The notes: a model not told the origin generated them from the sequence alone. Numbered from the stretch's first letter, positions 6,523 through 14,793 are shown. The stretch: DNA of 20,333 nucleotides from W0P28-013 sp963621145 (GCA_963621145.1 CAVFDI010000035.1:1-20333), one strand, 5' to 3'. Translations and numbers: made by a program.

Positions 6523-7779
6523 TCAATCTACGATCATTTTCACAGTATCGATGCGGTTTTGGTGCGCCTGAAGCACCTTGAAAGTCCACTTTTCGATGCG
6601 AATTGTATCGTTCAGTTTCGGGAATTTCTCGTAGTGATGCAAAATGAAACCTGCCACGGTTACATAGTCGTCCGATTCGGGTAGATCCAAGCCAAACTCC
6701 TCGTTCAGGCGATCAATTTCGATACGGCCCGAAAGAATGAATTCGTTGTCAGAAACCTTTTTGGCAGTGTATTCGCGTGTGTCGTGTTCGTCTTCAATCT
6801 CGCCAAAAATCTCTTCCATAATATCCTCGAGCGTGACAATGCCCGCTGTGCCGCCAAATTCGTCGACTACCACAGCAATGGAGCGTTTTCCGTGCAGAAA
6901 AATGTCCATCAATTTGCCCGCCGCCATGGTTTCGGGCACTGTGGAGATGGGGCGAATACAGTCGTGCCAATTTTTCGGATTTTGGAACAGATCGGACGAG
7001 TGAAAATAGCCAATAATGTTGTCGATGCTTTCGCGATAGATCGGAATTTTCGAGAATCCCGTCTCGATGAGCGTATTTTTCAGTTCGTCGAGCGTGGCAT
7101 CGTAGCCAAGCGCTGCAACCTCGGTGCGCGGTACCATGCAGTCGCGCAGTTTCACCGACGAAAAATCCAACGCATTTTGGAAAATGGTAACCTCGTTTTT
7201 CACCTCTTCCTGATTGTCGGCATGCTGATAGACATCGTTCAGCCAATAGTCGAGATCGACAATGCCGAGTTGCGTTTTAGCCTCTTTCGGACGGATTTTC
7301 ACACCCAAAATTCGCAGCAAACCAATCGACAAAAATGTGGAGAGTTTTGCTATCGGATAGAGCAAAATGTAGCACAGCCAAAGCAACGGAGCAAAAATCT
7401 GCAGCCAAAGGTTCGGATTTACGCGGAAGATGGTTTTAGGTAAAAATTCGCCCGTAAAAAGCACAATGATGGTGGCTGCAATGGTCTGCGCAAGGTTCAC
7501 AAGCACAGCACTCGGAATCCACGCCTCGAACACTGGCGAGAGCAGATCGGCCATAGCAATGCCGTAGATTACCAGCACCACGTTGTTGCCCACGAGCAAC
7601 GTCGAAATGTACTGTTCTGGATCGTTATAAAAGATATTGAGAATGCGCGTAGTGAGCCGCTGATGTTTCTTTTCTATCTCGAAACGTAGTTTGTTCGACG
7701 ACAAAAACGCTATCTCCATGCCCGAAAAAAAGGCCGAAAACAGCAGCGAAACCACTATGATGATGATTGTACTAGCCAA
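6523..7779 (-). CDS. CNNM/CBS-domain membrane protein, hemolysin C/GldE-like
   Basis: A 418-aa inner-membrane protein of the CorC/HlyC/CNNM group. In order: a DUF21 transmembrane domain (about 1-180) containing SAFFSGMEIAFLSSNKLR, a CBS pair (about 205-330) with the signature MVPRTE at 215-220 and VDEFGGTAGIVTLEDIMEEIFGE at its end, and a C-terminal CorC_HlyC domain (about 345-415). Family members are linked to Mg2+ or other ion transport; the Bacteroidota paralogue GldE is linked to gliding, which I would not assume here. The start is the TTG at 7779: there is no in-frame ATG before the upstream stop, and the next Met lies inside the first membrane segment. The 118-bp gap to the foldase gene holds that gene's promoter. 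Confidence 0.9.
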   Translation of the reverse strand: MASTIIIIVVSLLFSAFFSGMEIAFLSSNKLRFEIEKKHQRLTTRILNIFYNDPEQYISTLLVGNNVVLVIYGIAMADLLSPVFEAWIPSAVLVNLAQTIAATIIVLFTGEFLPKTIFRVNPNLWLQIFAPLLWLCYILLYPIAKLSTFLSIGLLRILGVKIRPKEAKTQLGIVDLDYWLNDVYQHADNQEEVKNEVTIFQNALDFSSVKLRDCMVPRTEVAALGYDATLDELKNTLIETGFSKIPIYRESIDNIIGYFHSSDLFQNPKNWHDCIRPISTVPETMAAGKLMDIFLHGKRSIAVVVDEFGGTAGIVTLEDIMEEIFGEIEDEHDTREYTAKKVSDNEFILSGRIEIDRLNEEFGLDLPESDDYVTVAGFILHHYEKFPKLNDTIRIEKWTFKVLQAHQNRIDTVKMIVD

Positions 7780-7843
7780 GGTATATCCGATTTTTAATTT
7801 GTAAAATTTTCAGGTAACACAGCCTTCAGCAGTAAAGCGATTG

Positions 7844-7948
7844 TTACCATACGGTAGGTTCTAAAAATTCTACGCTTTTATTTTTTTCTTCGGCAAGTTC
7901 CCAAATGCTTTTGCGGTTTTGACCGCTCTTTGCGAATTTTCGTTTCTA
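7844..7948 (-). pseudogene. Possible decayed coding remnant
   Basis: One minus-strand frame reads without a stop for about 33 codons: FAKSGQNRKSIWELAEEKNK, then SVEFLEPTVW and a TAA at 7844-7846. It has no start codon. Extending the same frame upstream crosses a TAG and then a TGA, with protein-like sequence between them (GFSKEQGVL, stop, LRKDKKDAD, stop). The composition looks more like protein than random AT-rich DNA, and the frame ends just outside the left inverted-repeat arm. It could be a gene fragment, part of a dispersed repeat, or chance; I recognise no family. Confidence 0.3.
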
Positions 7949-8064
7949 ATCGGCATCTTTTTTGTCTTTTCTCAGTCACAGGACACCCTGCTCCTTCGAA
8001 AATCCCAAAAATCTGTTCAATTATAATTCAAAAATTCTTGCAAAGATAATTTCTAGAACCTACC
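7853..8064. repeat. Inverted repeat pair bounding a 212-bp segment
   Basis: The left arm at 7853-7869 (GGTAGGTTCTAAAAATT) is the reverse complement of the right arm at 8048-8064 (AATTTCTAGAACCTACC) at 16 of 17 positions. The arms are 178 nt apart. This is the shape of a MITE-like element or of a long-range mRNA stem. I see no clear target-site duplication beyond a possible ATA near each end. Confidence 0.6.
8041..8048 (-). promoter_or_regulatory. Possible -7 promoter box for the CNNM/CBS gene
   Basis: TATCTTTG on the minus strand matches TAnnTTTG and abuts the right inverted-repeat arm. No TTG -33 element is seen at 17-21 nt. If used, it would give the CNNM/CBS gene an unusually long leader of about 255 nt that includes both the decayed frame and the left repeat arm. 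Confidence 0.5.
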
Positions 8065-8099
8065 ATAATTCTTAATCCTAAATTCTAAATTCTTAATTA
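8065..8099. repeat. Heptamer tandem repeat next to lptC
   Basis: Five consecutive 7-nt units fill the space between the inverted repeat and the lptC stop: ATAATTC, TTAATCC, TAAATTC, TAAATTC, TTAATTA. This is the longest heptamer run in the window. Confidence 0.75.
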
Positions 8100-8103
8100 C
8101 TTT

Positions 8104-8667
8104 TCAGTTTTCTACTGGAAAAATTCCGCTCACGCGGCGAATAGTGTAGCGCGACATGGTTTGGTTCGATTCGAAGCCCTCGCCCACTATCTGCTTGTCA
8201 ATCTGGTCGATGGTGATGAGCGAGTCAGAATAGATGCGTTCGGTGTTCTGATCCCAAAAAAGTTGCTGCGTGGCAAAATGGTTTCCTTCGTAGTTCATTG
8301 CCCGCACGCTGTCGTCTAACTGCCAAAGGCGTTTTTTGTCGTAGTAGATGGCGCGTTTGCAACTGATTTCGGCTGCCACATTAAACTGAGCATCGAACGA
8401 CTCCAAATGCAGTCCGTCGGGAAAATCCCAATGCGGTTCTTCGGTCATGTCGTAAACCTTCCAAGTCTTGGCGGTGATGCGATAGCGCGTAACGCCCGAA
8501 TCGGAAATGAGCGTGGTTATGCTGTCCACACTCAGTCGCGGAGCTTCGGCGCGGTTCAGCGGTTCGTGCGACACTTTCGGCTTGCCGCTACACGCCACGA
8601 GCAAAAACAGCGCAACAACCACTCCAAGAGCAGTTGCCGCACACTGTTGTATGTTTTTAGAATCCAA
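8104..8667 (-). CDS. lptC: LptC-like LPS export lipoprotein
   Basis: Bitopic or lipid-anchored periplasmic component of the LPS transport bridge, which takes LPS from the LptBFG ABC transporter and passes it to LptA. From a TTG start at 8667 the product is 187 aa, with a lipoprotein signal ending LLVAC (Cys26). The LptC beta-jellyroll repeats follow: TRYRITAKTWKVYD, GLHLESFD, ISCKRAIYYDKK, FATQQLFWDQNTERIYSD, VGEGFESN. The frame is open to 8751, but earlier starts lie inside the TPR gene and would put about 47 residues ahead of the lipobox Cys. The TTG lies 10 nt past the TPR stop. A lipobox is atypical against E. coli LptC but plausible for Bacteroidota. The exact start is uncertain; the family is fairly secure. 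Confidence 0.84.
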   Translation of the reverse strand: MDSKNIQQCAATALGVVVALFLLVACSGKPKVSHEPLNRAEAPRLSVDSITTLISDSGVTRYRITAKTWKVYDMTEEPHWDFPDGLHLESFDAQFNVAAEISCKRAIYYDKKRLWQLDDSVRAMNYEGNHFATQQLFWDQNTERIYSDSLITIDQIDKQIVGEGFESNQTMSRYTIRRVSGIFPVEN

Positions 8668-8677
8668 AATACGTCTT

Positions 8678-10093
8678 CTATCTACAAATAGTGGTTTCGC
8701 CAATCCAACCGCCAACGGTGAATGGTTTGCCATCTTCCAGTTCGGCAACAAAGAAAATCTGTTCTTTTGTTGGGAAATACTGCGAATAGGTGCGAATCAG
8801 CTCATTTACCTTTTCGGTGAGCGACGGATCGACCTGTTTTGCCTTGATAAATTTGTCGACAGCAACCCAATAAACAGTCTTGTTCAGAATTGGCTCTTCG
8901 TAAATGCCCTTTGTGTTGGCATAGAGCAAACCGATAAATAGATATGGCGTGCCGTTATCGGGATTTGCAGCGATGGCTTTGCGCGCATATTCACGAGCCT
9001 GCGAGTTGTTTTTCAAATTCTCGGAATTGATGTGCGCAGCCTTCAGATAATTATTTGCAGCTTCGGCAGAGTCGCCAGCAGCGAGGCTCAGCTGAGCAGC
9101 TTCGGCAAAATATTCCACAGCGCGACCGTAGTTGCCACTCTTGTACGACATTTCGGCGCAGCCTTTGGCCGATTCAGCCGTGGGTTTGATGCCGTGCGCA
9201 TATTTTGCAGCTGCGAAATAGACTTTCGATTCATCGCAACCAACCTGTTCGAATAGTTTGATGGTCGAAGTCAGATAGTCGTAATCGGCATTATGCACCT
9301 CGACTGCAGCGCCATAGAGTTCGTCCATTTTGTTGCAATCGGCAGCGCCAGAATTAGCAAAAAGTTGGTCGTTGGCAGCGTCAACCTGAGCATGCTGTGC
9401 AGCGTATTTCTGCGTTTTGTCGGCAGCATTGCGTTCGAGAATGTCGTTTGCAAAACTGTAGTCGGCAATGAAGGTTGCAGCGCGCGAATTGTCCTCTTTG
9501 TAAAGGTCGTACGAAGTGCGAACGAACAGTTGCAGAATGTCGGGACGCGTGCTGTTGCCAAGTCCGTGAACGCTCTCGCTGAGCCATTCGTAAGCCGTCT
9601 GCTTTTTGGCAGGACGATATTCAAGAAGATCTTTCGCTTTCATGCCCAGCAGATAGGTGCGCGGCTGTTTTGCATAATCGCCAAAATAGAGAATTTGCTC
9701 GTCGTAAACCGCCATCAACTTATCGATAAGGGCTTCGCGTTTGGCAGGATCCTTCTCTTGCGAGATTTGCCAATCAACAATTTTTACACCATAAGTATAG
9801 ATAGCGCGGTGTGCACCTTTGCAATTTGCATACGCTTTTTCCCATGGACCGAGTGCGTCGGCATAGTTTTTCTGCTTAGCCGATTCGCTGAAAAGGCTGA
9901 TGTTGATTTGGCACTCCTCAGTCATTGCGGCGGGTTGCGGTTTGGCAGCGTCGGTTTTTGCTGCTACTTTGGTTTCGGCAGCCACTGCTTTCACTTGAGG
10001 AACAGGCTCGGCTCCAGCCACTTTTTTCTTTTGTGCGAAACCGCCCACTGCGGTCATCGCAGCCAATGCTAGACAAACAATTCTTGTTTTCAT
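8678..10093 (-). CDS. Exported TPR-repeat protein
   Basis: A 471-aa exported tetratricopeptide-repeat protein of unknown function. Signal peptide 1-20 ends GGFA before Gln21. A low-complexity Ala/Val/Lys/Pro linker follows (about 22-55), then an all-helical body. TPR-like helix pairs are clearest in the C-terminal half (YFAEAAQLSLAAGDSAEAAN, AREYARKAIAANPDNGTPYL). The protein ends FTVGGWIGETT, which looks like a conserved tail. It sits 19 nt after the barrel gene and 10 nt before the proposed lptC start, so a shared role in envelope assembly is a fair inference. It could serve as a periplasmic scaffold for the barrel protein next to it. No catalytic motif is visible. Confidence 0.85.
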   Translation of the reverse strand: MKTRIVCLALAAMTAVGGFAQKKKVAGAEPVPQVKAVAAETKVAAKTDAAKPQPAAMTEECQINISLFSESAKQKNYADALGPWEKAYANCKGAHRAIYTYGVKIVDWQISQEKDPAKREALIDKLMAVYDEQILYFGDYAKQPRTYLLGMKAKDLLEYRPAKKQTAYEWLSESVHGLGNSTRPDILQLFVRTSYDLYKEDNSRAATFIADYSFANDILERNAADKTQKYAAQHAQVDAANDQLFANSGAADCNKMDELYGAAVEVHNADYDYLTSTIKLFEQVGCDESKVYFAAAKYAHGIKPTAESAKGCAEMSYKSGNYGRAVEYFAEAAQLSLAAGDSAEAANNYLKAAHINSENLKNNSQAREYARKAIAANPDNGTPYLFIGLLYANTKGIYEEPILNKTVYWVAVDKFIKAKQVDPSLTEKVNELIRTYSQYFPTKEQIFFVAELEDGKPFTVGGWIGETTICR

Positions 10094-10112
10094 ATCAAAT
10101 GAATTTCAGATT

Positions 10113-11378
10113 TCACTGAATTTTTTGTTTAAAGAACCACATCTCGTTGAGTGTGAGGTTTATTCCTATCTTAAAATAATTTTCTTGCAGCGCTGCGTGC
10201 GACGGCAAACCAATGTTTCCATACTCAAAATTTATGTTCACCATGGTTTTGGTGGTTCGCAGTGGAAAACCAATGCCGCAAGTAATGGCAATGTCGCGCG
10301 TGTTTGAGTATTTCCCGAGCGAAGAATCGTAGTATTTGTAGTACGAATTGGCATAACTTGCGCCCAAGCGCCAACGCATGCGGTCGACATATCGCGTACC
10401 ATTTGGTCGGTAGATGTATTCTACGCCGAGCGAAAATTTTTGGCGATTGCAGAGCGAATCGGTTTTACCATAGTAGCGCGCTTTGGCAAATTCTTGCAGC
10501 GTGTAGTCGAATGCCAGCGTCAGTTTTCCATCGTAGGTGTACGAAACGCCTGCGCCATAGAGCGATGGCAGATCGAACAGCGTGCTACTATTCACCGAAA
10601 CCGTGTCGGCACCGATGGTCTCTTCGGTATAGTCGCCATAGAGTTTCGACTTGTGATCGTACACAAAACCTAAGCAAAAACTGTGCCGATTGATGGTTTC
10701 TTGGTACTGAAATCCGTAGCGCAGATTCACATTGCGAACTTGCGTGCGCGAGGTCTGAATGGTGGTGTATGTTGGCACATCGCTGGCAGTGACAGTGAGT
10801 GCGCGCGAGTTTTCGATGGAACCAAACATGTAGTAGACATTCAAGCCAAGCGAAAAACGTTTCCATATAGTGGCAGCCAATCCAACATAAACCTGATTGA
10901 TGCCGCCGCTACCGACAAATTTCTGCGTCTGCTTAACCGAGAGCGAAGTAGAATCGGTGAAACCGTAGTTGTAGCCCACAAACGAATAGGGCAAAACGCC
11001 TACGCTCAAGCCCATCCAGCGGGTTATTGGCAACTGAAAAGCCAGATATTCCAAATTTCCCGTGAAGGTGTTGGCTTTTTGTCCGTCGGCACTGTACGAA
11101 GTAACCAAGCCCGATGCGCCAAATTCGAACAGAAAACTGGTGCTATCGATGCTGCTGCTCGAAGCAGGGTTGGCTGGGTTCATGCTGGTACGATTACGCA
11201 ACGCATAAGCCGCACCGCCCATCGACTGACTGCGCGAAAAGCCCATGTCCTGCAGACGACCATAGCCGTAGCGCGTGTATGGCGAATTGACGTTATTTTG
11301 TGCCGAAACTGCGTTGCTGCCGAGCAAAAGTATAAGTGCAACAACGAGATTAATTCTTATTTTCAGTGAGAATTTCAT
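10113..11378 (-). CDS. Outer-membrane beta-barrel protein of unknown function
   Basis: A 421-aa outer-membrane protein. Signal peptide 1-26 ends AVSA before Gln27. The mature N-terminus (NSPYTRYGYGRLQDMGFSRS, then QSMGGAAYALRN and NPANPAS) resembles the start of FadL/PorV-like barrels in Bacteroidota, where a GG and an NPA segment form the plug region. Alternating beta-strands follow (FLFEFGASG, LEYLAFQLPITRW, FSLGLNVYYMFG, LTLAFDYTLQEF, FSLGVEYIYRP). Its ATG lies 29 nt inside the end of coaX, so translation is probably coupled. The location suggests hydrophobic-substrate transport or an envelope-assembly role, but neither can be fixed from sequence. Confidence 0.85.
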   Translation of the reverse strand: MKFSLKIRINLVVALILLLGSNAVSAQNNVNSPYTRYGYGRLQDMGFSRSQSMGGAAYALRNRTSMNPANPASSSSIDSTSFLFEFGASGLVTSYSADGQKANTFTGNLEYLAFQLPITRWMGLSVGVLPYSFVGYNYGFTDSTSLSVKQTQKFVGSGGINQVYVGLAATIWKRFSLGLNVYYMFGSIENSRALTVTASDVPTYTTIQTSRTQVRNVNLRYGFQYQETINRHSFCLGFVYDHKSKLYGDYTEETIGADTVSVNSSTLFDLPSLYGAGVSYTYDGKLTLAFDYTLQEFAKARYYGKTDSLCNRQKFSLGVEYIYRPNGTRYVDRMRWRLGASYANSYYKYYDSSLGKYSNTRDIAITCGIGFPLRTTKTMVNINFEYGNIGLPSHAALQENYFKIGINLTLNEMWFFKQKIQ

Positions 11379-12072
11379 TCAAACCTACAAGTGCCAAATT
11401 AGGCTCTGCAAAAGTACAGTTTTTTATTTTATTACACAATAGTGTTGCAATGCCGCCGCCAAGCACAAGTTTGATGTCGGGATAGCGCCGTTGCAAGTAA
11501 TTCATATAGCCTTCAATTTCAAAAACTATGCCATTGAATGCGCCAGCACGCATGGCTTCGACGGTTTCGGCAGCCATGAAATGTGCAGGATCGATGGGTT
11601 CGACTTGCGGCAATTTTCCCGTAAAATGATGCATTGCTTTTAGCCGAAGTTCGTAACCTGGCGCAATATTGCCACACTCGAAGTGGTTGCCATCTGAAAG
11701 AAAATCGTAGGTTACGCAAGTGCCAGCATCGACCACAAAAAGATTGCCCTTTGGCACGCAAACACGCGCACCAACAGCTGCTGCAATGCGGTCGGCACCG
11801 ACAAGATGCAAATCGTAGTCGCACGAAATGGGAAACTTCAAACCGTGCGGCATTTGCAACATTTCTGGAAAATGACGACGCAGAATGGCTACAATCGGTT
11901 CATCGTTGCCCGCAACACTGCAAAAAATGGCGTTTTCGAGCGAAAAGCGCATTTTCAGCTCTTCCAAAAATTCGTCGGTCAAGGCATCGCACACGCAAAT
12001 GTCGACCAACGTGCTGCCGTCGAAAATTGCTATTTTCAGGCGTGTATTTCCTCTGTCGATGACAAGGTTCAT
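11350..12072 (-). CDS. coaX: Type III pantothenate kinase
   Basis: Phosphorylates pantothenate with ATP in the first step of coenzyme A synthesis. At 240 aa it fits the CoaX family of ASKHA-fold kinases. Visible motifs are the phosphate-binding DRGNTR (6-11), GADR (92-95), DAGTCVTYD (115-123), NIAPGYELRLKAMHHFTGKL (pantothenate-site loop) and LGGG near the C-terminus. CoaX enzymes typically need a monovalent cation and resist feedback by CoA. The ATG at 12072 starts directly with the first strand (MNLVIDRG). Its end overlaps the barrel gene by 29 nt. The 117-bp gap on its upstream side contains tandem repeats but no recognisable -7 box, so it may be read from mutS. Confidence 0.95.
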   Translation of the reverse strand: MNLVIDRGNTRLKIAIFDGSTLVDICVCDALTDEFLEELKMRFSLENAIFCSVAGNDEPIVAILRRHFPEMLQMPHGLKFPISCDYDLHLVGADRIAAAVGARVCVPKGNLFVVDAGTCVTYDFLSDGNHFECGNIAPGYELRLKAMHHFTGKLPQVEPIDPAHFMAAETVEAMRAGAFNGIVFEIEGYMNYLQRRYPDIKLVLGGGIATLLCNKIKNCTFAEPNLALVGLNEILTENKN

Positions 12073-12086
12073 GTTTTAAAATGTTT

Positions 12087-12107
12087 CAAGTTGCAAGTTG
12101 CAGATTG
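12087..12107. repeat. Heptamer tandem repeat upstream of coaX
   Basis: Three consecutive 7-nt units: CAAGTTG, CAAGTTG, CAGATTG. They lie 15 nt upstream of the coaX start codon. Confidence 0.7.
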
Positions 12108-12158
12108 GTACAGCAGATTGTAATATTTCGATCGCACTCGGTGCGTCACTACTTTCAC

Positions 12159-12185
12159 ACTTTATAAACTTTACAAACTTTCTAC
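12159..12185. repeat. Nonamer tandem repeat between mutS and coaX
   Basis: Three consecutive 9-nt units, ACTTTATAA, ACTTTACAA and ACTTTCTAC, end just short of the mutS stop codon. Confidence 0.7.
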
Positions 12186-12189
12186 TCTT

Positions 12190-14793
12190 TCACTTTCCTG
12201 TGATTATTCGTTTGATTTCGTTGAGTTTGTTCAGTGCTTCGATTGGTGTGAGATTGTTGATGTCGGCATTTTTTATCTCGTCGCGTATTTGTACCAGCAC
12301 GGGGTCGTCGAGTTGGAAGAACGACAACTGCATGCCTTCGCGAACGGGTGCGCCGTCGAGATTTTTGGTTACTTCCACATTTTGTCGGCTGTTTTGTTCG
12401 AGTTGTGCCAGAATTTCGTTGGCGCGCGACACCACCGATTTGGGCATGCCTGCCAATTTCGCCACATGAATGCCGAAACTATGTTCGCTGCCGCCACGCA
12501 CCAGTTTGCGCATGAAAATCACCTTTTTATCGACCTCTTTCACCGAGACATTGTAGTTTTTGATGCGCTGGTAGGAGCGTTCCATCTCGTTCAGTTCGTG
12601 ATAGTGCGTTGCAAAAAGCGTTTTGGCACGGCAGTTGGCGCGCTCGTGAATGTATTCCACAATGGCCCATGCTATGGAGATGCCATCGTAGGTGCTAGTG
12701 CCGCGCCCAAGTTCGTCGAACAAGATGAGACTGCGGTGCGAGATGTTGTTCAGAATGCTGGCGGCCTCGCTCATTTCGACCATGAAAGTGCTTTCGCCAA
12801 GCGAGATATTGTCGCTGGCGCCAACGCGCGTAAAAATCTTGTCGACCACGCCAACGGTTGCACTATCGGCAGGTACAAAACAGCCAATCTGCGCCATCAG
12901 AACAATCAGAGCCGTTTGGCGCAAAAGGGCAGATTTACCAGCCATATTCGGGCCAGTGATGATGATGATTTGTTGCGTTTCACTATCGAGATAGACATCG
13001 TTTGGCACATAGGCCTCGCCCGCTGGCAGTTGCCGTTCGATCACGGGGTGGCGTCCCTGTTTTATGTCGATAATATCCCCGTCGTTCACCACAGGACACT
13101 GGTAGCCATACTCCTCCGAAGCCTGCGCAAACGAGAGCAGACAGTCGAGTTGCGCCACAATGTTGCAATCGATCTGAATTGGCGGAATATACTCCGTAAC
13201 GGCCAGCACAAGTTCGTTGAATAGCCGCGATTCGATGGCAAGAATTTTCTCCTCGGCACCAAGAATTTTCTCCTCGTAATCCTTCAATTCTTGCGTAATG
13301 TAGCGTTCAGCCTCGGTGAGCGTCTGTTTGCGAATCCAATCGGAAGGCACACGACTTTTGTAGGTATTGCGCACCTCGATGTAGTAGCCAAACACATTGT
13401 TGTAGCCAATTTTCAGGCTTGGAATGTCGGTGAGTTCGGCTTCGCGGCGCTGAATTTTTTGCAGATAATCTTTTCCCGACGACGATACATCGCGCAGTTC
13501 GTCGAGTTCTTTGTCGACACCGCGAGTTATCACACCGCCTTTGTTCAGCACGGTTGGCGGATTGTCGGTGAGTGTTTTGGCAATGCGTTCGCGAATGAGT
13601 GCGCAAGCGTTGAGTTGTTCGCCAAAGCGCTGCAGCATTGGATTTTTAGTGTTGGAACAGAGTTTTTTTATCGGTTCGATGGCTTCGAGTGCGTAGCGCA
13701 ACTGCCCCACTTCGCGCGGTGTAATGCGCCCTACTGCCACTTTCGACAGAATGCGTTCCAAATCGCCCATGGTTGCGAGCAAATCGGCTATGGTATGCCG
13801 CATTTTTGGATATTTGAAGAAATGCGAAACCACGCTCAAGCGATCTTCGATGGGTTTCACATCTTTCAGCGGGAACGAGATCCAACGCCTGAGCATGCGT
13901 CCGCCCATTGGCGTGAGTGTCTTGTCGATGACCGAACAGAGTGTGCGTGCGCCTTCGCCCGTTGCACTGAACAGTTCCAAGTTGCGCACGGTGAATTTAT
14001 CGAGCCAAACATATCGTTCAGTCTCTATGCGCGACAGGTTGGTGATGTGGCTTATTTGCTGATGGTGCGTAGCGTCGAGGTAGTAAAGCACTGCGCCAGC
14101 CGCTATCACGCCCAAAGTCATCTCTTCGATGCCGAAACCTTTCAGATTTTGCACTTCGAAATGCTTTTGCAGCCTATCGTGCGCTGCTTCGGAGGTGAAA
14201 ACCCAGTCGTCCTGCTCCTGCGTGTGAAAACGATTGCCAAATGACGCTTCGAAATTGCGACGCTTGCCGTATTCGTAAAGTACCTCTTTGGGCGCGAAAC
14301 TGCTCAACAGTTTTTCTACATAGTCCAATGCGCCTTCGCCAACCAGAAATTCGCCCGTCGAAATGTCGAGGAATGACACGCCAGCGCGATCGTCTTTCAA
14401 ATGAACTGCGGCAAGGAAGTTATTCTCCTTTACATTGAGCACATTGTCGTTGGTTGCCACGCCGGGCGTAACCAGTTCGGTGATGCCGCGTTTTACGAGT
14501 TTTTTGGTCAGTTTCGGATCTTCCAATTGGTCGCAGATGGCCACGCGCAGTCCTGCACGCACAAGTTTGGGCAGATAGGTATCGAGTGCATGATGCGGGA
14601 AACCAGCCATGGCAGGCGCATTCACATCTTTGCTCGACCGCTTGGTGAGCGTGATGCCCAAAATTTCGGCTGCAGTTTCGGCATCTTTGTCGTATGTCTC
14701 ATAAAAATCGCCACAACGAAACAAAACGATGGCATCGGGATATTGATTCTTCACATCGAAGAACTGTTTCATCATTGGCGTAAGTTTTTCCAT
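12190..14793 (-). CDS. mutS: DNA mismatch repair protein MutS
   Basis: Recognises base mismatches and small loops and recruits MutL in an ATP-dependent cycle. The 867-aa length matches MutS1. The mismatch-binding F-x-E motif is present (Phe30-Tyr31-Glu32 in CGDFYETYDKDA), which separates it from MutS2. Connector, lever and clamp regions follow. The ATPase has Walker A GPNMAGKS at 614-621, Walker B LILFDELGRGTS with Asp693-Glu694, and ATHYHEL further on. The C-terminus (LTPIEALNKLNEIKRIITGK) is the short tail seen in Bacteroidota. All domains are intact. It lies 105 nt after the sugar-transferase gene; I find no -7 box there, so its promoter is unidentified. Confidence 0.98.
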   Translation of the reverse strand: MEKLTPMMKQFFDVKNQYPDAIVLFRCGDFYETYDKDAETAAEILGITLTKRSSKDVNAPAMAGFPHHALDTYLPKLVRAGLRVAICDQLEDPKLTKKLVKRGITELVTPGVATNDNVLNVKENNFLAAVHLKDDRAGVSFLDISTGEFLVGEGALDYVEKLLSSFAPKEVLYEYGKRRNFEASFGNRFHTQEQDDWVFTSEAAHDRLQKHFEVQNLKGFGIEEMTLGVIAAGAVLYYLDATHHQQISHITNLSRIETERYVWLDKFTVRNLELFSATGEGARTLCSVIDKTLTPMGGRMLRRWISFPLKDVKPIEDRLSVVSHFFKYPKMRHTIADLLATMGDLERILSKVAVGRITPREVGQLRYALEAIEPIKKLCSNTKNPMLQRFGEQLNACALIRERIAKTLTDNPPTVLNKGGVITRGVDKELDELRDVSSSGKDYLQKIQRREAELTDIPSLKIGYNNVFGYYIEVRNTYKSRVPSDWIRKQTLTEAERYITQELKDYEEKILGAEEKILAIESRLFNELVLAVTEYIPPIQIDCNIVAQLDCLLSFAQASEEYGYQCPVVNDGDIIDIKQGRHPVIERQLPAGEAYVPNDVYLDSETQQIIIITGPNMAGKSALLRQTALIVLMAQIGCFVPADSATVGVVDKIFTRVGASDNISLGESTFMVEMSEAASILNNISHRSLILFDELGRGTSTYDGISIAWAIVEYIHERANCRAKTLFATHYHELNEMERSYQRIKNYNVSVKEVDKKVIFMRKLVRGGSEHSFGIHVAKLAGMPKSVVSRANEILAQLEQNSRQNVEVTKNLDGAPVREGMQLSFFQLDDPVLVQIRDEIKNADINNLTPIEALNKLNEIKRIITGK

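Larger units (their letters stand above)
7780..8103. other. 324-bp intergenic region between the CNNM/CBS gene and lptC
   Basis: The only stretch over 300 nt without a confident gene. From right to left it holds a heptamer tandem repeat (8065-8099), the right arm of an inverted repeat (8048-8064), a minus-strand -7 box (8041-8048), a decayed minus-strand reading frame (about 7844-8040) and the left arm of the inverted repeat (7853-7869). The remaining 7780-7843 shows nothing I can name. Confidence 0.75.

Noticed and set aside
12133..12145. CGCAC-TCG-GTGCG hairpin between mutS and coaX, considered as a mutS terminator.
   Set aside because: The stem is only 5 bp, the loop is 3 nt, and no T-run follows on either strand.
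12289..14244. Two open frames of over 300 codons antisense to mutS.
   Set aside because: Both lie wholly inside an intact mutS with all motifs present, and neither shows a recognisable protein pattern or its own start signals.
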